A stretch of 26,159 nucleotides of DNA from Candidatus Undinarchaeales archaeon (GTDB lineage: Archaea > SpSt-1190 > JASMDC01): positions 1 to 26,159 of the forward strand of contig JASMDC010000049.1 in NCBI GenBank assembly GCA_030753015.1, given 5' to 3'. Under the pieces are notes generated by a model. That model saw only the letters and a list, made by a program, of their open reading frames with translations, was not told where the DNA came from and did no database searches. Positions 21,791 through 26,159 of the stretch are shown here, one piece after another (position 1 is the first letter of the stretch; the number at the start of each line of letters is the position of its first letter). The position numbers and the translations under genes are program-made.

Positions 21791-21800
21791 CTTTATAAGC
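21791..21800 (+). promoter_or_regulatory. TATA box for the 21823-22601 operon
   Basis: CTTTATAAGC lies 22 nt before ATG 21823. The earlier in-frame ATG at 21802 is almost inside the box, so it is not the start. Confidence 0.6.
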
Positions 21801-21822
21801 GATGACAAACCTACTTCCGGGT

Positions 21823-22104
21823 ATGGACACGGACCCGGCCCTCCTGCTCAATCTGGGGCTGGGCGTGCTTGCCCTCATCATGAGCGCCAAGCTCGCCTTC
21901 AAGCTCAAGCCCGACATCATCGGTACGGCATGGAAGAGCTCTGTCATGGTGTCCGTGCTCTACGTAATCCTCAAAGGAGGTCAGGTCGTGGGTGATGCAC
22001 CCACCCAGATCGTGGAAGTGCTCCTGGCATTGACGGTGTGCGCGTCGCTGATATTCCATAACAAGGTACTTGCGGGGGTGGGGTCCGATGGAGGGTCTGT
22101 CTGA
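21823..22104 (+). CDS. Small three-helix membrane protein (operon gene 1)
   Basis: 93 residues, three predicted helices (LLLNLGLGVLALIMSAKLAF; SSVMVSVLYVILKGGQVV; IVEVLLALTVCASLIFHNKVL) with a charged first loop. It leads an operon with two further small genes and overlaps the next by 17 bp. Its third helix ends in ASLIFHNK, which resembles ASLLIFHK at the end of the first helix of the next protein. The overall plan (helix, charged loop, helix, Gly/Pro loop, helix, Lys) is the same, so the two may be distant paralogues or subunits of one complex. Function unknown. Confidence 0.72.
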   Translation: MDTDPALLLNLGLGVLALIMSAKLAFKLKPDIIGTAWKSSVMVSVLYVILKGGQVVGDAPTQIVEVLLALTVCASLIFHNKVLAGVGSDGGSV

Positions 22105-22372
22105 GGCATCCTACGCGCTCATGGCCCTCGCGGGCCTGGGTGCCGCCTCCCTGCTCATCTTCCACAAGGACGAGGAGATGGACAAGTCCCAGCGATACTA
22201 TTTCATCGCTCTCATCGCCCTGGCCGTCGCCTCGGGACTGCGTCTAGCCGGACCGTCGGTGCTCCCCTTCGTGGAGCCCTTCGAGGCGGTTTTCGCGCTG
22301 TTCCTGGGTGTGTCCATCTACGTGCAGAAGGACAGCACGCCCGACGCGTCGTCAAGAAAGGAGGACGAGTAG
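22088..22372 (+). CDS. Small three-helix membrane protein (operon gene 2)
   Basis: 94 residues with three predicted helices (SYALMALAGLGAASLLIFH; YYFIALIALAVASGLRLAG; VEPFEAVFALFLGVSIYVQ) and charged tails. ATG 22088 sits inside the end of gene 1, with a G-rich GGGGGTGGGG ribosome binding region. It shares its layout with the preceding protein. No family recognised; such pairs often act as sensor or transporter membrane subunits, which I cannot verify here. Confidence 0.72.
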   Translation: MEGLSEASYALMALAGLGAASLLIFHKDEEMDKSQRYYFIALIALAVASGLRLAGPSVLPFVEPFEAVFALFLGVSIYVQKDSTPDASSRKEDE

Positions 22373-22373
22373 A

Positions 22374-22601
22374 ATGATGCCGCATCCTGACGAAGAAACA
22401 CTGCTTACAGCACCCACATCGCTCCATGAAGCTGACGAGGCCCTCATAGACACGTTCCTCGACTACCGTGGCGCTTATGGGCCCGAGATCGGAGCGAGCG
22501 GGATGTCGGGAAGCGAGCGGTGGGACCACTCCAAGGAGCATGCCATCGCCGACCTGTGGAGCGACGAGGGCGTCAACGACTTCCGGCCGACCATCATCTG
22601 A
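22374..22601 (+). CDS. Small acidic soluble protein (operon gene 3)
   Basis: 75 residues, acidic, with no membrane segment (HPDEETLLTAP; DEALIDTFLDYRGAYG; EHAIADLWSDEGVNDFRP). It starts 1 bp after the preceding stop, with AAGGAGGA as an excellent ribosome binding site; ATGATG gives two adjacent starts. It probably accompanies the two small membrane proteins. No family recognised. Confidence 0.65.
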   Translation: MMPHPDEETLLTAPTSLHEADEALIDTFLDYRGAYGPEIGASGMSGSERWDHSKEHAIADLWSDEGVNDFRPTII

Positions 22602-22626
22602 TCTGACGGCGAGGACTTCATGTCCT

Positions 22627-22645
22627 ACCCCGCCAGCAGCTGCCA
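22627..22645. repeat. 19-bp direct repeat, left copy (orphan DUF835-gene 3' end)
   Basis: ACCCCGCCAGCAGCTGCCA is identical to 23765-23783. On the minus strand this copy still reads WQLLAG followed by a TAG stop, the last residues of the PAS/DUF835 gene that now ends 1.1 kb away. It marks one edge of the HEPN-MNT cassette. Confidence 0.8.
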
Positions 22646-22673
22646 TTACTGATTGATGGGCCTCATCGACCGT

Positions 22674-23270
22674 TCATCGCGGCCAGGTCCACACGTTAAT
22701 CTCCTGCCAGCGTGCCCCCTGCTGCTTCAACACGCCAATGATCCGTGGCGCCTTCTCGGTATCCACCAGAAGGACGCTGTCCGCGACCTTCTCCACGCCC
22801 TCCTCTTCGGCTACACCGCGTGCCCTTGAGACGTATTCTTTGCCTTTCCGGGTGGAACGTGACACTCCTCCATAGAGCGCTCTGCGTATCCTCATCTTGT
22901 CGGATTGTGCAAGACCGCTCATGTCGTACGCGATGAGTACCTTCGGGGCCAGAGCGACATCGTCCGAGGTGACGTTTACGGGCCTCCCATGAAGAAGAAG
23001 GCCCTCGCTTGCCAGCGCACCGGCCAGGGTCGGCTCCTCGGTGAGCCGGGAGAGCGTCAGATGTGTGAGCTGGACCTTCTCGTCCTTGATCGACTCGAGC
23101 TCGGCCTCGGTCCCCGGATTCCTTTTTGCGTACACGACCGCTACGTCTACATCGGAAGTAGGTGTGTCCTCCCCCCGAGCGACCGACCCGAAGAGCACGA
23201 CCTGAAGCACGTCTGGAAAGTCGCGAGCTCGATGTGCGAACGAGATGGCCCGCCGTAGGTTCCCTCTCAC
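22674..23270 (-). CDS. MNT-type nucleotidyltransferase, antitoxin of a HEPN-MNT pair
   Basis: 198 residues from GTG. The minimal nucleotidyltransferase motif GS-x10-D-x-D is complete (LFGSVARGEDTPTSDVDVAVVY, ligands S29, D40, D42). In type VII toxin-antitoxin systems the MNT protein neutralises its HEPN partner by transferring AMP to a tyrosine next to the toxin's active site. Beyond the usual MNT length, this one carries about 100 extra residues with a basic segment (RIRRALYGGVSRSTRKGKEYVSRARG), perhaps DNA binding for autoregulation. The start overlaps the HEPN stop as GTGA, so translation is tightly coupled, toxin gene first. The function is inferred from motif and gene pairing. Confidence 0.83.
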   Translation of the reverse strand: MRGNLRRAISFAHRARDFPDVLQVVLFGSVARGEDTPTSDVDVAVVYAKRNPGTEAELESIKDEKVQLTHLTLSRLTEEPTLAGALASEGLLLHGRPVNVTSDDVALAPKVLIAYDMSGLAQSDKMRIRRALYGGVSRSTRKGKEYVSRARGVAEEEGVEKVADSVLLVDTEKAPRIIGVLKQQGARWQEINVWTWPR

Positions 23271-23641
23271 GAGGTCTCACCCTCCGTGCAGAGCCCGATG
23301 ATCAGATGTGCGATCTCCCGGGCGACCTTGGCGGACCCGCCGTTCCTGCCTGTCCCATAGACATGGAGCGGTCTCATGCGCTCGATCCGGTCGAGGAGGT
23401 CCGCGACCTCGGCGCTCTTCTCCCCGAGCCGCTCCCAACGACGGAGCTCACCGGGGAGCCGGTTATGCTTGATGTCCTGGCTGACCTTCAACGTACCGCG
23501 CACGTGCATCCCGAGGTTAGCTGCGTGGGAACAGACGAGCACGCACACCTCGATGACCGTCTCGTGGTCCTCTTCATCATCGAGCTTGTCGAGGGTTCTG
23601 AGCATGCGCTCGATCTTCTGACGGTGCATGTCCACACGCAT
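23267..23641 (-). CDS. HEPN-domain ribonuclease-like toxin
   Basis: 124 residues, mostly helical, as in HEPN domains. The catalytic R-x4-6-H signature appears as R88-M-R-P-L-H93, followed by V-Y95. This gives the R-x4-H-x-Y arrangement of HepT-type toxins, where the tyrosine is the AMP acceptor. It overlaps the MNT gene downstream by 4 bp. The leader contains GTTAATATTC (23664-23673), 22 nt before ATG 23641, as TATA box. Sequence similarity to classical HepT is otherwise weak by eye, so the assignment depends on motif plus MNT partnership. Confidence 0.72.
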   Translation of the reverse strand: MRVDMHRQKIERMLRTLDKLDDEEDHETVIEVCVLVCSHAANLGMHVRGTLKVSQDIKHNRLPGELRRWERLGEKSAEVADLLDRIERMRPLHVYGTGRNGGSAKVAREIAHLIIGLCTEGETS

Positions 23642-23762
23642 AGTTATTGATAAGACAGAATTAGAATATTAACTTTTCTGTTATATGTATATACCGCAGG
23701 TTATAATTATCTATATAACGAAATCTAATTTCTGTTTATTTCGTTATATTTATTTCACACCC
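23642..23762. promoter_or_regulatory. Very AT-rich control region of the HEPN-MNT operon with inverted repeats
   Basis: About 75-80% A+T in a GC-rich genome. It contains a perfect 12-bp inverted repeat, ATATAACGAAAT (23713-23724) and ATTTCGTTATAT (23738-23749), 13 bp apart. GTTATA recurs at 23680, 23700 and 23743, with its inverse TATAAC at 23714. The HEPN TATA box lies at 23664-23673. The arrangement suits operators for an autoregulating antitoxin or toxin-antitoxin complex; alternatively the hairpin ends the PAS/DUF835 transcript. Confidence 0.65.
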
Positions 23763-25277
23763 TCACCCCGCCAGCAGCTGCCAGCACTTCTCCGTGGCCT
23801 CGAGGCGCTTGGTGGCGCCGTCCTCGACCTCCACGAGATAGCCGAGCCTGATGAGCTCGCGGATGCGCTTTCGTGCCGTGGGCTTGCTGATGGCAAGCTC
23901 CCGGTCCACGTCCGAGTAGGAGGGTCGCTCCCCGTCGAGCCCGGTACGGTACACGTACCGCACGATGGCCAGCAGCTCCTCCGAGATCCCGCCGAGCTCG
24001 CGTGCGTCCACCTGCTCGCATTCCTTCTCCAAGCGGCGTAGCGCGCGCTCGTCCAGGTCCGACGGATCGACGCCAAGGACGATGACATGACCGCCCACAT
24101 AGGCCATCTCCCGCAGGTGCTGCACGAAGGAAAGCGTGGCCTCCAGCCCGTTCTTGAACAGGATGTAGTCGAGCCGGTCGATGAGGACGGCGCTGTGCCG
24201 TGGCAAACCGCCTATGCGGCGCTCGAGCGCGGTCAGCCGCGGCGGCACTCCCCGCTCGCCACCATGCTCGGCCAGCCAGACATAATCGTACTCGCCTTCG
24301 AGGTCCTTGCGGAACGCCTCCTCGGTCGTGCACGAGATGACCGTCCCGTCGTAGCCCGTGGTAAGGAGGTCCTTGAACGCTTCGACGTAGTGGCGGTGGG
24401 TGCGGCCTTTCATAAGATAGACCTGCCCCTCATCGAGGAGATAGCGCATCAGCCTGCGGCGCAGTAAGCGCTCGGCCTCACGTCGCTCGGTGACGTCCTC
24501 GAGCGACAGCAGGACACGCTCACCATGGCCGGGCCGTCGCTGGAGCCGGCGTGCGCTCAGCAGCATCGTCCGCGTCCCGGCCCCAGGGAGCTCGCACCCC
24601 ATCTCGGCCCCGTCGACCGGCTGGCCCTTCTGCAGGACGTCCTCGAGCAGGCGCCGCAGTCGCCACACGTCCCACTGCCCGCCGCCCAGCCCGTAGAGCG
24701 GGCGTCCCTCGGTGCGCTTTCCCGTGGTACGGAAGGTACGATAGAACGCTCGGTTGGCCGAGAGCACCTTGAGCCCGTCGTCCAGCACCACGAGCGGTAC
24801 GGGGACTGTCTCGACGATGTTCACCGCGAATTCCTGGAGCTGCTGCTCGGCCTGCTCGAGCTGGCGACGCGCGGTGACATCGACCATGAACTCGATCACG
24901 TGGGTGACCGCGCCCTTCTGGTCGTGGACGGGATAGACGTGAATCTCCGTTGTCAGCGGTTGTCCCTCGGCGTCCTTGTGTACGTGGTCGACCGTTACGG
25001 CATTGCCCGTCCGCACCACCTCGTCGAGCGGGCAGGGCTCGTCATCGCCCGTGCACGGGATGTCCCGCTCGTGGGTGAGCTCGTGGCACGTGATACCCTC
25101 TCTGAACTCACCGCTCGGGCCAGCGGTGTTGGCGGCGACCACTTGGTGCGTACGGGCGTCTATTACCATGAACGTGTGCGGGTGGTGGTCGAGGAACGAG
25201 CGGAGCACACGCTCGCCCAGCGTTCCGTCGCTCCCGACATGCTTGCCACCGGCCATGAGGGTGCTTTTTTTCACCAT
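23763..25277 (-). CDS. PAS-domain sensor protein with DUF835-like domain and winged helix
   Basis: 504 residues. Two PAS-type domains come first: about 15-140, with cysteines in ITCHELTHERDIPC and GDDEPCPLDE, ending in HVIEFMVDVTARRQLEQ; then about 150-275, VPVPLVVLDDGLKVLSANRAFY, ending in VLLSLEDVTERREAERLL. A DUF835-like alpha/beta domain follows (YLMKGRTHRHYVEAFKDLLTTGYDGTVISCTT to HSAVLIDRLDYILFKNGLEATLSFVQHL). A C-terminal winged helix (SYSDVDRELAISKPTARKRIRELIRLGYLVEVED) probably binds DNA. This reads as a cytoplasmic one-component sensor-regulator, an architecture common in Thermoplasmata and related archaea. The four cysteines and histidine of PAS 1 could bind metal, heme or an Fe-S cluster. 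ATG 25277 follows GGAGGGAGG; the TnpB element's end hairpin abuts this site, so its natural promoter may have been displaced. Confidence 0.82.
   Translation of the reverse strand: MVKKSTLMAGGKHVGSDGTLGERVLRSFLDHHPHTFMVIDARTHQVVAANTAGPSGEFREGITCHELTHERDIPCTGDDEPCPLDEVVRTGNAVTVDHVHKDAEGQPLTTEIHVYPVHDQKGAVTHVIEFMVDVTARRQLEQAEQQLQEFAVNIVETVPVPLVVLDDGLKVLSANRAFYRTFRTTGKRTEGRPLYGLGGGQWDVWRLRRLLEDVLQKGQPVDGAEMGCELPGAGTRTMLLSARRLQRRPGHGERVLLSLEDVTERREAERLLRRRLMRYLLDEGQVYLMKGRTHRHYVEAFKDLLTTGYDGTVISCTTEEAFRKDLEGEYDYVWLAEHGGERGVPPRLTALERRIGGLPRHSAVLIDRLDYILFKNGLEATLSFVQHLREMAYVGGHVIVLGVDPSDLDERALRRLEKECEQVDARELGGISEELLAIVRYVYRTGLDGERPSYSDVDRELAISKPTARKRIRELIRLGYLVEVEDGATKRLEATEKCWQLLAG
23765..23783. 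repeat. 19-bp direct repeat, right copy (end of the PAS/DUF835 gene)
   Basis: Identical to 22627-22645; here it encodes the WQLLAG C-terminus of the PAS/DUF835 protein, followed by TGA instead of the TAG of the left copy. Confidence 0.8.
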
Positions 25278-25293
25278 CCTCCCTCCAAGGAAG

Positions 25294-25322
25294 CCCCCCA
25301 ATTCATTGGGGGGATGAATTGG
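25294..25322. repeat. Two mutually exclusive hairpins at the TnpB element's left end
   Basis: Hairpin 1 pairs CCCCCCAAT (25294-25302) with ATTGGGGGG (25305-25313). Hairpin 2 pairs CCAATTCAT (25298-25306) with ATGAATTGG (25314-25322); both stems are 9 bp and perfect. CCCCCCAAATT recurs at 25384-25394 and could compete for the G run. IS200/IS605 elements carry subterminal hairpins at their ends, and the position fits a left end. An RNA switch in front of the sensor gene is an alternative. Confidence 0.6.
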
Positions 25323-25426
25323 AGAGTAGTACGTCGTGACACCTTCGCCGTGAACCCTCCCTGGGAGAAATACCGGCACGCTGCCCCCCAAATTGATAAA
25401 TGAGCTAAATGATAGAACATGGACTG

Positions 25427-26159
25427 ATGGAGCAGACGATCATCGTCAAGCTCGACACGACGGTTGAGCAGCATGACAAGCTCCTTTGGACAATGAAGAC
25501 GTTCAACGCCGCCTGCAACCATGTAGCTGGGTTTGCCTTCGATCTCCGAACAGCCAGCAAGTTCCGGCTTCAGCACGGTATCTATCATGAGGTTAGGGAG
25601 AGGTTCGGCCTCTCTGCTCAGATGACCGTGAGGGCCATCTCCAAGGTCTGCGAGGTCTACAAGCGGGACAAAAGCATCAAGCCGACATTCCAGAAGCGGG
25701 GAGGAATGGTCTACGACCAACGCATCATGTCGTGGAAGGGGCTTGAGAAGGTATCTCTCCTGACACTCGAAGGACGGGAGATAATCCCCATCCGCATAGG
25801 CGAGTACCAAGAGTTGAGGTTGAAGAACCACATCCGTGGTCAGGTAGACCTCATCTACCGCAAGGGGAGGTTCTACCTCGCGGTTGTAGTCGATGCTCCC
25901 GAGGCCGATGAGTTCGATGCCGTTGGTGCGCTCGGCGTGGACCTCGGACTCAACAACCTCGCCGTCGACAGCGACGGTGACTCGTACAGTGGGAAGGATG
26001 TCGATACCGTACGCGTCAGGACGGACAGGCTCAAAGCATCTCTCCAGCGGAAAGGGACCAAGAGTGCTAAGCGGCATCTCAAGAAGCTCTCCGGCAGGGA
26101 GAATCGTTTCCGTCGCAATACTAATCATATCATCTCGAAGCGTCTGGTGGCGAAAGCCA
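25427..26159 (+). CDS. tnpB: TnpB RNA-guided nuclease, partial
   Basis: 244 codons are visible and the frame is open at the window's edge. TnpB proteins are OMEGA-RNA-guided DNA endonucleases with a RuvC fold, ancestors of Cas12. The N-terminal helical part (EQTIIVKLDTTVEQHDKLL; FNAACNHVAG; AQMTVRAISKVCEVYK) and the wedge-type beta strands (GGMVYDQRIMSW; IRGQVDLIYRKGRFYLAVVV) lead into the first RuvC motif, GVDLGLNNLAVDSDG, with its catalytic Asp. A basic RLKASLQRKGTKSAKRHLKKLSGRE helix and the R-x-N-H-I-I-S-K segment follow. The catalytic Glu, zinc ribbon and last Asp would be beyond the window. ATG 25427 is preferred; ATG 25419 hits a stop at once. The G+C content looks lower than in the neighbours. 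Confidence 0.9.
   Translation, partial: MEQTIIVKLDTTVEQHDKLLWTMKTFNAACNHVAGFAFDLRTASKFRLQHGIYHEVRERFGLSAQMTVRAISKVCEVYKRDKSIKPTFQKRGGMVYDQRIMSWKGLEKVSLLTLEGREIIPIRIGEYQELRLKNHIRGQVDLIYRKGRFYLAVVVDAPEADEFDAVGALGVDLGLNNLAVDSDGDSYSGKDVDTVRVRTDRLKASLQRKGTKSAKRHLKKLSGRENRFRRNTNHIISKRLVAKA

Larger units (their letters stand above)
25290..26159 (+). mobile_element. Left part of an IS605/IS1341-type TnpB element
   Basis: A left-end hairpin, a TATA-like GATAAATG (25395-25402) and a tnpB reading frame in line, running off the window. No tnpA lies in the visible part, so the element is either TnpB-only or has its tnpA elsewhere. The exact left boundary is inferred. Confidence 0.7.

Noticed and set aside
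22602-22670. A further small gene after 22601
   Set aside because: No start with a ribosome binding site and no open frame of useful length; the notable content is the 19-bp repeat.

Overview
The window reads as GC-rich archaeal chromosome, most likely a euryarchaeal or Thermoplasmata-type lineage; the rank is inference. Evidence: an archaeal/eukaryotic-type class I release factor (aRF1 with NIKS and GGQ motifs), archaeal T2SSF (FlaJ/TadC-like) secretion membrane proteins, and a DUF835-like sensor. Many genes also carry an A/T-rich TATA-like box about 21-28 nt before the start codon, as expected for leaderless or short-leader archaeal transcripts. No rRNA, complete tRNA or CRISPR array was seen.

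Layout. 1-1209: end of one and all of a second T2SSF membrane protein (pilus/archaellum-like platform). 1586-4923: a NifU-like Fe-S protein, a lipoprotein with three tandem Rieske domains, and a CcdA/DsbD-like membrane protein, together suggesting an extracytoplasmic redox module. 4803-6134 (minus): an anchored FG-GAP beta-propeller protein that overlaps its convergent neighbour by 121 bp. 6223-7811: an AIR-synthase/HypE-like enzyme and a six-cysteine membrane-anchored protein. 7805-9201 (minus): aRF1, apparently starting at a non-canonical ATC, followed by a 53-residue protein. 9312-13007: a coiled-coil miniprotein, a small membrane protein, a large multi-spanning GT-C-like protein and a two-domain membrane protein.

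13035-17268 is a rearranged island. It holds a ferredoxin-flavodoxin gene, a tRNA 3'-end fragment, a complete IS1634/IS4-type insertion sequence with terminal inverted repeats, and a 3'-truncated dihydrouridine synthase gene. It ends with a second copy of the tRNA-like core and a decayed duplicate of the 5' end of the same ferredoxin-flavodoxin gene.

17268-21703 returns to ordinary genes: a helical miniprotein plus a ferritin-like/RecA-like fusion, a seven-TPR protein, an M29-type aminopeptidase sharing one TATA box with the TPR gene, and a predicted nucleotidyltransferase. 21823-22601 is an operon of two small three-helix membrane proteins and a small acidic protein.

22627-23783 is a compact HEPN-MNT (type VII toxin-antitoxin-like) cassette with a very AT-rich operator-like promoter. 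It is bracketed by a 19-bp perfect direct repeat derived from the 3' end of the adjacent PAS/DUF835 gene, so it looks like a discrete insertion that regenerated the host gene's end. The window closes with that PAS/DUF835 sensor gene and, divergently, the left end and first two thirds of a TnpB (IS605/IS1341-type) element, whose terminal hairpins lie directly in front of the sensor gene's ribosome binding site.
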